From the NCBI RefSeq assembly GCF_000716545.1, contig NZ_JNWZ01000020.1, forward strand, positions 1 to 64,000: 64,000 nucleotides of DNA, read 5' to 3'. The notes under the pieces are model-generated. The model was given only the letters and a program-made list of their open reading frames with translations. It made no database searches and was not told the DNA's origin. A program made the position numbers and the translations under genes. Numbering within the stretch: the first letter of the stretch is position 1; each line of letters begins with the position of its first letter. Positions 33,171 to 42,148 of this stretch are shown piece after piece. The DNA comes from Kitasatospora phosalacinea (GTDB taxonomy: Bacteria; Actinomycetota; Actinomycetes; Streptomycetales; Streptomycetaceae).

Positions 33171-34460
33171 CTACGCCGGGGGCTTGCCGTTGGTGAGCAC
33201 CCAGCGGACGTCGGTGAAGCCCTGGTGCTGCTCGACCAGGCGGCCGTTCTGCACCCGCTGGAAGGTGACGGAGGTGTTCACCAGCCGGGGCGAGTCCGCG
33301 CTGGGGAGCATGTTGGTGAGGCTCCAGTTGAGCGGCGGGGTGGTGCCGGCGGTGTCGATCGGGTCGCCGCTGTCCAGGATGACCTGCAGCGCCTTCGCGG
33401 TGACCGGCCTGCTCTTGTCGATCCGTCCGGCGGCCTGGCGGAGCACCTCGTAGGCGACCCAGGTGGTCTGCACGCCGGGGTCGGCGACGTCGATGGTGGA
33501 GCCGTTGCCGTAGGCGCGGACGGTGTCGCGCAGGCCGTCCCAGACGGTGGAGGACTCGACCGGGAACCAGCCGGTGGCGTACGCGCCGCGCAGCGGGCCG
33601 CCGTCGCCGCCGGTGGAGTCGACCACGGACTGCTGGAAGGAGCCGATGACCGAGGCGAGCTGGGTGTTCCTGGGGCTGGCGCGGCGGTACGGGTCGAGCA
33701 GGTTGGCGGTGGGCTCGGCGCCGAGCGCGGAGAGCACGCAGTTGCCGGGCTTGTCGTCGCCGATGGCCCGGTGCGCGTACGACGAGTAGTCGTTGGACTT
33801 CTCGGGCGCCTTGACGTCGGTGATCTTGACGTTGTCCTGCGCGACGGCGCTGCTGAGGTAGTTGACCAGGGCGTCGCCGGCCCGGGTGTCGGGGCGGATC
33901 AGGGCGATCTGCTTGCAGCCGGCGGCGACCAGCTGGCGTCCGCTGCCCGCGACCAGGGCGGGCATGCCGCCGTTGACGGGGTAGGAGAGCGGGCTGCTGA
34001 ACTCGGGGGAGGAGAGGCCGTAGCCGCCGATGAACGGGATGCCGGCCTGTTCGAGGATCGGCATGAAGTTGCTGCCGTACTGGCTGGCGGAGCCGACCAC
34101 GGCGACGACGTGGGCGCTGACGGCCTGGTCGGCGCAGGCGGTGGCGCCGTCGGTGCTGTCGTGCTCGTTGCAGGTGAGGACGCGGACCTTGTGGCCGGCC
34201 AGGCCGCCCCGGGCGTTGAGCTCGCGGCCGACGGCCTCGGCGAGCGCGGTCATGCCGGGGCGGTCGGCGGCGCCGGTGCCGGACGGGGCCCAGGTCATGA
34301 CGGTGACGTCCTGGCCGGCGGCGTCGGCGGCGGCGGGGCCGCCGCAGGCGGAGGCGGAGAGCAGGGCGGGCAGGACCGCGGCGGAGGCCGCGAGGACGGT
34401 GGCTGCGCGGCGTCGTCCACTGACGGCGGGTGGCGGGTGGGGGGTTCCGTTCCGCGTCAT
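33171..34460 (-). CDS. Branched-chain amino acid/amide ABC transporter-type substrate-binding protein
   Basis: Predicted 429-residue secreted or lipid-anchored binding protein of the LivJ/periplasmic type I fold. An Arg-rich N-terminus and hydrophobic stretch (ATVLAASAAVLPALLSASAC) form an export signal; C in SASAC-GG is a possible lipidation site, although the -3 residue is not the usual Leu. The ligand-binding fold follows (VTVMTWAPSGTG, VVAVVGSASQYGSNFMPILEQAGIPFIGGYG, KQIALIRPDTRAGDALVNYL). The start has a strong GGAGGAAAG. No permease or ATPase genes are adjacent, so it may work with transporters elsewhere or act as a sensor. Confidence 0.83.
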   Translation of the reverse strand: MTRNGTPHPPPAVSGRRRAATVLAASAAVLPALLSASACGGPAAADAAGQDVTVMTWAPSGTGAADRPGMTALAEAVGRELNARGGLAGHKVRVLTCNEHDSTDGATACADQAVSAHVVAVVGSASQYGSNFMPILEQAGIPFIGGYGLSSPEFSSPLSYPVNGGMPALVAGSGRQLVAAGCKQIALIRPDTRAGDALVNYLSSAVAQDNVKITDVKAPEKSNDYSSYAHRAIGDDKPGNCVLSALGAEPTANLLDPYRRASPRNTQLASVIGSFQQSVVDSTGGDGGPLRGAYATGWFPVESSTVWDGLRDTVRAYGNGSTIDVADPGVQTTWVAYEVLRQAAGRIDKSRPVTAKALQVILDSGDPIDTAGTTPPLNWSLTNMLPSADSPRLVNTSVTFQRVQNGRLVEQHQGFTDVRWVLTNGKPPA

Positions 34461-34638
34461 GGCGCTCTTTCCTCCCTGGACGTGCTGTTGCTTGGGGTCG
34501 TCCCGTGCTCCGTTGCGCAGGCTCGGCGGACCAAGGGTGGTCGCCACCGGGCACGCCGAGAGGGACGCGGTGTGAACGGACCGCCAACGGGGGAGGAACA
34601 CGGAGCGTTGCCGGTCGGTGACGCGTGTAGAGGCGCGG

Positions 34639-34669
34639 TTGGAGTCGGACCGGGGCGGGAACGTACGAT
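34639..34669 (+). promoter_or_regulatory. Promoter of the SCO4402-like gene
   Basis: TTGGAG (34639-34644) and TACGAT (34664-34669) spaced 19 nt; the -10 ends 8 nt before the GTG at 34678. The layout fits a leaderless transcript. Confidence 0.4.
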
Positions 34670-34677
34670 CGGCTCCC

Positions 34678-35196
34678 GTGTCCGACAGCATGGATTCTCC
34701 GCACCGGTCTGCCCGAAACGCTTCTCGAACGGGCGCGCGCTCCAGCACGATGGGCGGCATGCCTCTGAGTGATCTGCCCTGGTGGCGCTGGCGGGCCCGG
34801 ATCCGCTCGGCGCTGCACATGCTCTCCGACCCCGGTTTCCAGCGCACGGCGTGGCTGGACGGCCGCGCGGGGTACGGCGACCTCTCCGACGCGGTGTACC
34901 GGCTGGTGGAGGACAGCTGGCTGGACCGCTGGTCGGCGGAGAAGTACGTCGGCGCGGTCTTCCGGGACTCCGCGGAGGCGGTCGCGGTGAACGCGGCGGT
35001 ACTGCGGGTGCTGCTGGTCGTGCACAAGGTCGGCGAGGACGCCCCGGCCGCCGCGTACCTGGGCCACCCGGACTGGCCGGAGGCGGTGCGGGCGGCCCGC
35101 GAGGCGCACCACCTGCTGGCCGTCGGCGACGGAGACGACCCCGGCCTGCCGCCGCTCCCGCTGGACGAACTGGCCCGGCTGACCGCGCGCGGCTGA
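34678..35196 (+). CDS. SCO4402 family protein
   Basis: Predicted 172-residue protein of unknown function. The conserved core begins MGGMPLSDLPWWRWRARIRS and continues ALHMLSDPGFQRTAWLDG, YGDLSDAVYRLVEDSWLD, SAEKYVGAVFRDSAEA. It matches a small streptomycete family found immediately upstream of purU. I take the GTG at 34678 because of the -10 box just before it. ATGs at 34690, 34750 and 34759 are alternatives without better Shine-Dalgarno sequences. No domain with a known activity is visible. Confidence 0.75.
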   Translation: MSDSMDSPHRSARNASRTGARSSTMGGMPLSDLPWWRWRARIRSALHMLSDPGFQRTAWLDGRAGYGDLSDAVYRLVEDSWLDRWSAEKYVGAVFRDSAEAVAVNAAVLRVLLVVHKVGEDAPAAAYLGHPDWPEAVRAAREAHHLLAVGDGDDPGLPPLPLDELARLTARG

Positions 35197-35342
35197 CCCG
35201 GCCGGGGCGGCGCGGAGGCGCCCCGCGGTCTCGGGCGGCGGCCGCGGTCTCGGGTGGCGGGCGCCGTCCCCGCCCCGGCGCGATCTGTGCCAGGCTGGGC
35301 CGTTGCCCGTCACCACCCGAACCCAGGAACAGGGACCCCGAC

Positions 35343-36206
35343 ATGGAAGAGACCGCCCGCTCCCAGTACGTGCTGACGCTGTCCTGCCCCGACAAGCAGG
35401 GCATCGTGCACGCGGTCTCCAGCTACCTGTTCATGACGGGTTGCAACATCATCGACAGCCAGCAGTTCGGCGACGCCGGCACCGGGCTGTTCTTCATGCG
35501 GGTGCACTTCTCGGCCGAGGAGCCGGTGACGGCGGAGAAGCTCCGGGCGAGCTTCGCGGCGATCGGCGCCTCGTTCCGGATGGAGTGGCGGATCAACGCC
35601 TCCGCGGAGCGGATGCGGGTGCTGCTGATGGTCTCCAAGTTCGGGCACTGCCTGAACGACCTGCTGTTCCGCACCCGGATCGGGGCGCTGCCGGTGGAGA
35701 TCGCCGGCGTGGTCTCCAACCACACCGACTTCCGCGAGCTGACCGAGTCGTACAGCATCCCCTTCCACCACGTCCCGGTGACCCGGGACACCAAGGCGGA
35801 CGCCGAGCAGCGGCTGCTCGACCTGGTCGCCGAGGAGCGGATCGACCTGGTGGTGCTGGCCCGCTACATGCAGGTGCTCTCGGACGACCTGTGCAAGGCG
35901 CTGTCCGGGCGGGTCATCAACATCCACCACTCCTTCCTGCCGAGCTTCAAGGGCGCCAAGCCGTACCACCAGGCGCACGCCCGGGGCGTGAAGCTGATCG
36001 GCGCCACCGCCCACTACGTCACCGCCGACCTGGACGAGGGCCCGATCATCGAGCAGGAGGTCGCCCGGGTCACCCACGACGTCACCCCCGAGCAGCTGGT
36101 GGCGCTCGGCCGGGACGTCGAGTGCCAGGCGCTGGCCCGCGCCGTGAAGTGGCACAGCGAGCACCGGGTGCTGCTGAACGGCTCGCGCACCGTGGTGTTC
36201 GCCTGA
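35343..36206 (+). CDS. purU: Formyltetrahydrofolate deformylase
   Basis: Predicted 287-residue enzyme releasing formate and tetrahydrofolate from 10-formyl-THF, supplying formate for purine synthesis and balancing one-carbon pools. An N-terminal ACT domain (YVLTLSCPDKQGIVHAVSSYLFMTGCNIIDSQQF, residues about 7-85) senses small ligands; the formyltransferase-fold catalytic domain follows, with the N-H-D-type active site in RVINIHHSFLPSFKGAKPYHQA and GATAHYVTADLDEGPIIEQ. Length and motifs are standard. The ATG follows CAGGGA. Confidence 0.96.
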   Translation: MEETARSQYVLTLSCPDKQGIVHAVSSYLFMTGCNIIDSQQFGDAGTGLFFMRVHFSAEEPVTAEKLRASFAAIGASFRMEWRINASAERMRVLLMVSKFGHCLNDLLFRTRIGALPVEIAGVVSNHTDFRELTESYSIPFHHVPVTRDTKADAEQRLLDLVAEERIDLVVLARYMQVLSDDLCKALSGRVINIHHSFLPSFKGAKPYHQAHARGVKLIGATAHYVTADLDEGPIIEQEVARVTHDVTPEQLVALGRDVECQALARAVKWHSEHRVLLNGSRTVVFA

Positions 36207-36597
36207 CGCCCCGCCCGGCGCGCGCTCGGCCGGGGCGGCCTCAGTTCCCTTGGGGCGCCCGGTGTTCGACCGCCGGTGGACATTTGTAGGAAGGGTGGTT
36301 CGCTCGTGGCGGCCCCGTGCCCGGAGACCGTCGGCGGTACGGTCGGGGATACCCGGGAGGGCGGTGCCGCCGACCTGTCGTGCGAACCCCGGCAGGGTGA
36401 GCGGGACAGTATGCACCGAGCCGTCCCCCGAACGCTGGAATATGCCCGAAGCTCTTGCTGCGACCCGGTCGCGGAATCATTCTGGGGCGTATTCGTGTCG
36501 ATGCCATGGGCAGTCCTGGTCGGTGACCCCCGCTTCGAGCGGCCGACCGGACCGGCGGGATCAAACGGGCCGAATACCTAGTGCGGGTGGTGGAGCG
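36207..36597. other. Gene-free interval downstream of purU
   Basis: 391 nt between purU and the ATP-binding protein gene. A plus-strand frame from 36276 to 36581 is open but has no recognisable protein. A TACCTA sequence at about 36575 resembles a -10 box near the start of the next gene. No terminator-grade hairpin was seen. Confidence 0.5.
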
Positions 36598-37065
36598 GTG
36601 CAGGTACTCCAGGTACAGCTGGCGGTCCAGGCGGACCCGGCGGAGGTGTCACGGGCGCGGCGGTGGGTCCGGGACCGGCTGCGGGCGGGCGGGATCGACC
36701 CGGACTCGCCGGTGGCGGAGACCCTGGTGCTGGTGGTCTCCGAACTGGTCACCAACGCGGTGGTGCACACCGGACACCCGGCGGTGCTCAGACTGCTGCT
36801 GCCGGTCGACCCGGCCGCCGCGCCGCCCGCCGTCCGGGTGGAGGTCGCCGACGCCAGCTGCGCGGCCCCCGCGCCCCGGCACGCCGGGGCCGACGAGGAC
36901 GCCACCAACGGGCGCGGCCTGGAGCTGGTCGAGCTGCTCTGCGAGCGCTGGGGCTGGTACCCGGACGGCTCCGGCAAGCGGGTGTGGTGCGAGATCGGCG
37001 ACCCGGACGGGACGCCCTGCGCGCTGGCGGCGCAGCCGTCCGCCCCGGTGGCCTCGGCCCGCTGA
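36598..37065 (+). CDS. HATPase_c_2 anti-sigma-factor-type ATP-binding protein
   Basis: Predicted 155-residue GHKL-fold protein. It has the N-box ELVTNAVVHTG, the VRVEVADAS (G1) strand and GRGLELVELLCERWG (G2). This is the short actinobacterial RsbW/SpoIIAB-like type that binds ATP and often partners an anti-anti-sigma factor or acts as a kinase regulating stress sigma factors. No partner gene is adjacent. The GTG start has GGAG only 3 nt upstream, which is unusually close; no better start is visible. Confidence 0.83.
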   Translation: MQVLQVQLAVQADPAEVSRARRWVRDRLRAGGIDPDSPVAETLVLVVSELVTNAVVHTGHPAVLRLLLPVDPAAAPPAVRVEVADASCAAPAPRHAGADEDATNGRGLELVELLCERWGWYPDGSGKRVWCEIGDPDGTPCALAAQPSAPVASAR

Positions 37066-37458
37066 GCGGCGCGCCGGGCGCCCGGCCGGGGCGGGAGCGT
37101 GCGCCGGGCGCGCGCTGTGCGCGCTCCGGATGGTCCGTCTGAATTTCGGACAACCCATTGACGTGACGTATCCGACTGATCACTCTTGGGTGCGGCGCCC
37201 GTTGCGAGGGGACGCCGAGGGAGACCGGGCGGTGCCGACACATAGGGGGTCGTTGGCCGTCCCGTCCGGAACCTCGGCGAAATCGGGCCGCCCGGGCGTC
37301 ACGGCTTTCAGGGCCCGGACGCCGACCGGACGGCGGGCCGCCGTGCCGTGCTCGGGGTGCGCACGGCGGGCCGCCGCTCCGCCACCGGGGGCGCGGAGGC
37401 CGCATCGTGACCCAAAATCACTGGAAACCGGCAGTGGTCTACACCAAAACTGAGGTAC
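37066..37458. other. Gene-free interval before MFS gene
   Basis: 393 nt. A TTGACG at 37158 and AT-richer DNA (GTATCCGACTGATCACTC) look promoter-like but lack a good -10. The distal part near 37400-37450 is relatively AT-rich (CCCAAAATCACTGGAAACC), and is the likely promoter zone of the MFS gene. Confidence 0.4.
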
Positions 37459-38727
37459 GTGACCGCACCCGAACTGCAATCCGCTCCCACCCCGCAGGTC
37501 AGCACGGCGAAACCGCCCGCCATCTGGTCGGGCAGCTTCCGGCTCTACTTCACCGCCCGCTCGGCCGGGCTGCTCAGCGACGCGATGCTCCCGGTCGCCG
37601 TCTCGGCCGGCCTGGTGGCCGCCGGCTACGAGACCTCCGAGGTCGGCTTCGCGATGGCCTTCCTGCTCGGCCCGTTCGCCGGCCTGGTGCTGTTCGGCGG
37701 CGTGCTCGCCGACCGGTTCACCGCCCGGCGGCTGATGATCTTCGCCGACCTGCTGAACCTCACCACCCGGGTGCTGCTCGCGGTGCTGTTCTTCCGGGGC
37801 TTCGACCAGCTCTGGCAGCTCTACCTGCTGCTCGCGCTGGCCGGCACCGCCGCGGCGATGTTCCAGCCCGGCGCCGCCTCGACCGTCCCGCTGGTCGCCA
37901 CCGACGTGCAGGGCGCCAACGGCGTGCTGCGGATCGCCGAGGCGCTGACCGGCCTGATCGGGCCCGCGCTGGCCGCCGCGCTGATCACCGTCTCCACCGG
38001 CTGGGTGATGGTGATCGCCGGCGTGATGTACGCGGTCAGCGCCTACTGCCTGCTCACCCTGCGGCTCGGCCCCGTCCCCGCCCCGCCGCCCGGCGACAGC
38101 CTGTGGCGCAACCTGGTGGCCGGCTGGCACGAGTTCTGGTCCCGCAGCTGGATGTGGGGCGTCATCCTGATCTGGATGGTCTTCACCGTGCTCTCCTGGG
38201 GCCCGCTCGCCCCCGTGGTGGTCGGCGACATCGGCAAGCGCGACGGCGTCGTCGCCTACGGCGTCATCAACAGCATGCTCGGCGCGGGCACCATCATCGG
38301 CGGCGTCCTCGCCATCCGGGTCAAGCCGGTCCGCCCGCTGGCCGCCGGCGCCACCGCCCTGTTCCTCTTCGCCGTCCAGCAGTTCGCCTTCGCGGCCGGC
38401 CTGCCCTGGCCGCTGCTCGGCGCCGCCCAGCTGGTCTCCGGCATCGGCATCAGCTTCTGGGGCGTCATGTGGGCCACCAGCGTGCAGACCCAGGTGCCCG
38501 GCGAGGTGCTCAACCGGATCCACGCGTACGAAGTGGCGGGCTCCGTCTGCATGTTCCCGCTCGGCTCGGCGCTGGCCGGCCCCGCCGTCGACCTCCTCGG
38601 CACCACCCAGGTCTACCTGGTCGGCGGCGTCGTCACCCTGGGCACCGCCACCGCGCTGCTGCTCAGCCCGCCGATCCGCGACCTGCGCCGGGTCTCCGAC
38701 ACCGGGGTGGTCGCCTCCGGGCACTGA
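37459..38727 (+). CDS. MFS transporter
   Basis: Predicted 422-residue inner-membrane transporter with the MFS_3/macrolide-efflux pattern: SFRLYFTARSAGLLSDAMLPVAVSAGLV, FGGVLADRFTARRLMIFADLLNLTTRVLL (loop 2-3 motif GGxLADRxxxRR) and a second half ending TATALLLSPPIRDLRRV. Likely a proton-coupled exporter of drugs or metabolites; substrate unknown. GTG start has CTGAGG 4 nt upstream. It precedes a second MFS gene on the same strand by 94 nt. Confidence 0.87.
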   Translation: MTAPELQSAPTPQVSTAKPPAIWSGSFRLYFTARSAGLLSDAMLPVAVSAGLVAAGYETSEVGFAMAFLLGPFAGLVLFGGVLADRFTARRLMIFADLLNLTTRVLLAVLFFRGFDQLWQLYLLLALAGTAAAMFQPGAASTVPLVATDVQGANGVLRIAEALTGLIGPALAAALITVSTGWVMVIAGVMYAVSAYCLLTLRLGPVPAPPPGDSLWRNLVAGWHEFWSRSWMWGVILIWMVFTVLSWGPLAPVVVGDIGKRDGVVAYGVINSMLGAGTIIGGVLAIRVKPVRPLAAGATALFLFAVQQFAFAAGLPWPLLGAAQLVSGIGISFWGVMWATSVQTQVPGEVLNRIHAYEVAGSVCMFPLGSALAGPAVDLLGTTQVYLVGGVVTLGTATALLLSPPIRDLRRVSDTGVVASGH

Positions 38728-38821
38728 GCCGGGCCACCGGGCGGGCCGCTGACCGGAATTCGGGCATTCGTGGCAGTCGGGGCCGTCGTGGCGGGGCGGC
38801 CGGGCCGGGAGACTCGGACGG

Positions 38822-40132
38822 GTGAAGGAACTGGAACTCGACCCCGTCGCGGCGCCGTCCCGCCCCCGCCGCGCCCCCCGCGTCCACTACGGCTGGGTCG
38901 TGGTCGCCGTCTCGCTGCTCGTGCTGCTCGGCTCGGCCGGGTTCCGCTCCACGCCCAGCCTGATGATGGGCGCCCTGCACGACGAGTTCGGCTGGTCGCG
39001 GGCCACCGTCTCCAGCGCGGTCTCCGTCAACCTCGCCCTCTACGGCCTCACCGCGCCGTTCGCCGCCGCCCTGATGGACCGCTTCGGCGTCCGCCCGGTG
39101 GTGGTCTGCGCGCTGCTCACCATCTCCACCGGGGCCGGACTCACCGTCCTGATGACCAGCCCCTGGCAACTGGTCCTGTGCTGGGGCGTCCTGGTCGGCC
39201 TCGGCAGCGGCTCGATGGCCGGGGCCTTCGCCACCACCGTCTCCGGGCGCTGGTTCGAAGCCAGGCAGGGCCTGGTCACCGGCCTGCTCACCGCGGCCGG
39301 CGCGGCCGGGAACCTGGTCTTCATGCCGCTGCTGGCCGCGCTCGTCGAACGGCACGGCTGGCGGACGGCGGTCGTGGTGGTCTCGCTCTGCGCCACCGCG
39401 GTGGCCGTCCCGGTCCTGCTGCTGATGCGCGAACGGCCCGCCGACGTCGGGCAGTTGCCGTACGGCGCGACCAGCGCCCCGGCGCCGCCGGCCGTCGACG
39501 GGTCGGCGGTCGCCCGCTCGCTGCGGGTGCTGCGCGGGGTGGCGGGGCGGCGGGCGTTCTGGCTGCTCGCCGCGTCCTTCGCGATCTGCGGCGCCACCAC
39601 CGTCGGCCTGGTCGGCACCCACTTCATCCCCGCCGCCCACGACCACGGCATGCCCGTCACCACCGGCGCCTCGCTGCTCGCCCTGATCGGCCTGTTCGAC
39701 GTCGCCGGGACGATCGCCAGCGGCTGGTTCACCGACCGCTTCGACCCCGTCCGGCTGCTGGTCACCTACTACGCGCTGCGCGGACTGTCGCTGGCCTTCC
39801 TGCCGGCCCTCCTCGGGGGGAGCCTGCGGCCGCCGATCCTGGCCTTCGTGGTCTTCTACGGCCTGGACTGGGTCGCCACCGTCCCGCCCACCGTCGCCCT
39901 CTGCCGCCGCCACTTCGGCCAGGACGCCCCGATCGTCTTCGGCTGGGTGCTGGCCGCCCACCAGGTCGGCGCGGCGGCCGTGGCCGGACTGGCCGGGCTG
40001 GCCCGGGACGCCTTCGGCGACTACGACGCCACCTGGTACGCGGCGGGGGCGCTGTGCGCGGTCGCGGTGGGCTGCTGCGTCGCGCTGCGCGTCCAGGGGC
40101 CCTCCCGGAGGGCGAATGTAATGGTCAGGTAG
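38822..40132 (+). CDS. MFS transporter, OFA/monocarboxylate-like
   Basis: Predicted 436-residue transporter. Starts with VHYGWVVVAVSLLVLLGSAGFRSTPSLMMGALHDEFGWSRATVSSAVSV, typical for the OFA/MCT subgroup that moves carboxylates, and shows LMDRFGVRPVVVCALLTI and IASGWFTDRFDPVRLLV (motif A copies). The GTG start is preceded by GGGAG at about 9 nt. The GNAT gene follows 11 nt after its stop, so the two are probably co-transcribed. Confidence 0.87.
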   Translation: MKELELDPVAAPSRPRRAPRVHYGWVVVAVSLLVLLGSAGFRSTPSLMMGALHDEFGWSRATVSSAVSVNLALYGLTAPFAAALMDRFGVRPVVVCALLTISTGAGLTVLMTSPWQLVLCWGVLVGLGSGSMAGAFATTVSGRWFEARQGLVTGLLTAAGAAGNLVFMPLLAALVERHGWRTAVVVVSLCATAVAVPVLLLMRERPADVGQLPYGATSAPAPPAVDGSAVARSLRVLRGVAGRRAFWLLAASFAICGATTVGLVGTHFIPAAHDHGMPVTTGASLLALIGLFDVAGTIASGWFTDRFDPVRLLVTYYALRGLSLAFLPALLGGSLRPPILAFVVFYGLDWVATVPPTVALCRRHFGQDAPIVFGWVLAAHQVGAAAVAGLAGLARDAFGDYDATWYAAGALCAVAVGCCVALRVQGPSRRANVMVR

Positions 40133-40143
40133 GGTTATTGACC

Positions 40144-40662
40144 ATGACACTTCGATTCGTGCTGGACCCGGAGCCGACCCCCGAGCTGCGGGAGGAGATC
40201 ACGGTGCTGTGGACGGAGGTGTCCAACGCCGGGGGCGCGGTGGGGTTCGTGCCGCCGGTGGAGGTGGCGCAGGTGCGGCCGGTCGCGGAGCGGCAGTTCG
40301 GGGCGCTGGGGCCGGACCGGCTGCTGGTGGGGTACGAGCCGGGCGGGCGGGTCGCGGCGGTGGTGTTCTTCGAGGACATGCGGTTCGACCTGATGGACCA
40401 CTGGCGGATGCTGAAGCGGGTGATGGTGCACCCGGGGTTCCAGGGTCGCGGGTACGGCGCGCAACTGCTGGCGGAGGCGGAGCGGGTGGCCCGGGAGTGG
40501 GGCCTGGCCGGGCTGAAGCTGACCCTGCGCGGCGGGCACGGGTTGGAGGAGTTCTACCGGCGCGGCGGGTACGTGGAGGTGGGCCGGGTGCCGGGGGCGA
40601 TCCGGGTCGCGCCGGGCGACGAGCGGGACGACGTGACGATGTGGCTCGACCTGCGCGCCTGA
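40144..40662 (+). CDS. GNAT family N-acetyltransferase
   Basis: Predicted 172-residue acetyltransferase. The acetyl-CoA site is visible as MLKRVMVHPGFQGRGYGAQLLAEAERVAREWGLAGLKLTLRGG (RGxGxG-type loop QGRGYG), followed by LEEFYRRGGYVEVGRVPGAI. Substrate unknown. Its ATG sits 11 nt after the stop of the MFS gene with GGTAGGG as a Shine-Dalgarno sequence. Confidence 0.86.
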   Translation: MTLRFVLDPEPTPELREEITVLWTEVSNAGGAVGFVPPVEVAQVRPVAERQFGALGPDRLLVGYEPGGRVAAVVFFEDMRFDLMDHWRMLKRVMVHPGFQGRGYGAQLLAEAERVAREWGLAGLKLTLRGGHGLEEFYRRGGYVEVGRVPGAIRVAPGDERDDVTMWLDLRA

Positions 40663-40746
40663 GCGGTGTGAGGTCGTGCTTCACTGGGAGGGCCTAGTAC
40701 CCCCGCGCGCCCGCCGGCGCGACCCGGCAAGCGAAGGACGATCCCG

Positions 40747-41076
40747 GTGAGCAGCAAGAACCACGCCACGCTCCGCTACACCTCGCTGCGGGCGAGCATC
40801 TTCCTGGCCTGCCTGCTGGTCGCGCTGCTGCTGGGGCACTTCGAGGTGATCCCGGTGGTGGGTTCGCTGGGCGTGCTGATCCTGTTCGCGCTGGCGGCGG
40901 TGGCGTCCTCGGCGATCAGCTACGTGGTGCTGAGCAAGCAGCGCGACGAGATGTCGGCGCAGATCGCCGAGCGGATCGAGACCCGCAAGTCCCGCGCGGT
41001 GGCGCGGGACTCGGCCGAGGACGCGGCGGACGACGCGGCCCGGGCGGCCGCGGCCCGGCAGGCGCAGGCCGGCTGA
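40747..41076 (+). CDS. DUF4229 membrane protein
   Basis: Predicted 109-residue protein with two transmembrane helices (LRASIFLACLLVALLLGHF and VVGSLGVLILFALAAVASSAISYVVL) followed by SKQRDEMSAQIAERIETR and an Ala/Asp-rich tail. This is the layout of the actinobacterial DUF4229 family; function unknown. GTG start after GAAGGA. The LacI-type gene begins 6 nt after its stop. Confidence 0.83.
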   Translation: MSSKNHATLRYTSLRASIFLACLLVALLLGHFEVIPVVGSLGVLILFALAAVASSAISYVVLSKQRDEMSAQIAERIETRKSRAVARDSAEDAADDAARAAAARQAQAG

Positions 41077-41082
41077 CCGGCG

Positions 41083-42093
41083 TTGGCGGACAGCCCGACC
41101 GGCGAGGGCTCGCGGCGGCGCCCGACCGGCCGTGACGTGGCCCGGCTGGCGGGCGTCTCGCAGGCGACGGTCTCGCTGGTGTTCTCCGGGAGCGCCGGGC
41201 ACCGGGTCTCGGAGCCGACCAGGGAGCGGATCCACGCCGCGGCCCGGGAGCTGGGCTACCGGCCGCAGGCCGCCGGCCGGCAGCTGCGGCTGGGCCGCAG
41301 CGGCATGGTGCTGCTGACGGTGCCGAACCTGCTGAGCCCGTTCTTCGGCCGGGTGCTGACCGGCGTGCACGAGGAGGCGGCCCGGCACGGCCTGGCGGTG
41401 GTGGTCTCCAGCGGCTGGGACGCGGCGGCGCTGGCCGAGGTGGCGGCGGCCGGCCGGTTCGACGGGCTGCTGGTCTGCTCGCCGGACGACAAGCAGCTGG
41501 GCGGGCTGCCGGCGGACGCCCCGACGGTGTTCCTGGACGCGGACCCGGCGGCCCACCCGGGCCGTCCGACGGTGGAGCTGGACCTGGCGGCGGGCATGCG
41601 GGCGGCGGTCGACCACCTGGTGGGGCTGGGCCACCGGCGGATCGGCTACCTGCGCTCGGTGCACTCGGCGCACACCTTCCGGGTGCGGCAGGCGGCGTTC
41701 GCGGCGGCCGCGGCGGGCCTGGAGGTGCGGGAGCTGGCGGTGAGCCTGAATGAGGGCAGCCGGGAGGCGGCGCGGGCGGCCCGGGAGCTGCTGGCCGGGC
41801 CCGGACGGCCGGGCGCGGTGGTGTGCGACGACGACGTGGTGGCGTCCGGACTGTACCGGGCGGCGGGGGAGCTGGGGCTGCGGATCCCGCGGGACCTGTC
41901 GGTGGTCGGCATGGACGACATCCCGGTGGCGGAGCTGCTCAGCCCGCCGCTGACCACGGTGAACCTGCCGGGCGAGCGGCTGGGCCGGGCCGGGCTGGCC
42001 ACCCTGGCCGCCCTGCTGGACGGCGAACTCCCCTCCCCGGTCGACCCGTTGGCGACCGAGCTGGTGGTGCGCGGGTCCACCGAGGCGGCCTGA
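41083..42093 (+). CDS. LacI-family transcriptional regulator
   Basis: Predicted 336-residue repressor. The HTH and hinge are classical: GRDVARLAGVSQATVSLVFSG and TRERIHAAARELGYRPQAAGRQL. A periplasmic-binding-protein-like sensor domain follows (PNLLSPFFGRVLTGVHEEAARHG, PAVVCDDDVVASGLYRAAGELGLRIPRDLSVVGMDDIPVAEL). It should respond to a sugar-like ligand. The TTG start lies 6 nt beyond the DUF4229 stop with a poor Shine-Dalgarno sequence, so translation may be coupled. No sugar transporter is next to it. Confidence 0.9.
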   Translation: MADSPTGEGSRRRPTGRDVARLAGVSQATVSLVFSGSAGHRVSEPTRERIHAAARELGYRPQAAGRQLRLGRSGMVLLTVPNLLSPFFGRVLTGVHEEAARHGLAVVVSSGWDAAALAEVAAAGRFDGLLVCSPDDKQLGGLPADAPTVFLDADPAAHPGRPTVELDLAAGMRAAVDHLVGLGHRRIGYLRSVHSAHTFRVRQAAFAAAAAGLEVRELAVSLNEGSREAARAARELLAGPGRPGAVVCDDDVVASGLYRAAGELGLRIPRDLSVVGMDDIPVAELLSPPLTTVNLPGERLGRAGLATLAALLDGELPSPVDPLATELVVRGSTEAA

Positions 42094-42148
42094 GCGGCGA
42101 GCCGGGCGGCGGGCCGCGTGACGGGCCGGGCGGGCCGGGCGGCGGGGG

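Noticed and set aside
31897-35316. 1139-codon minus-strand open frame spanning several genes
   Set aside because: Runs antisense to the membrane protein gene and out of frame through the solute-binding gene; low-complexity Arg/Gly protein with no homology pattern.
36276-36581. 101-codon plus-strand frame before the ATP-binding protein gene
   Set aside because: Two in-frame methionines but no recognisable family, no Shine-Dalgarno sequence and no codon-position bias visible; more likely leader or promoter DNA.
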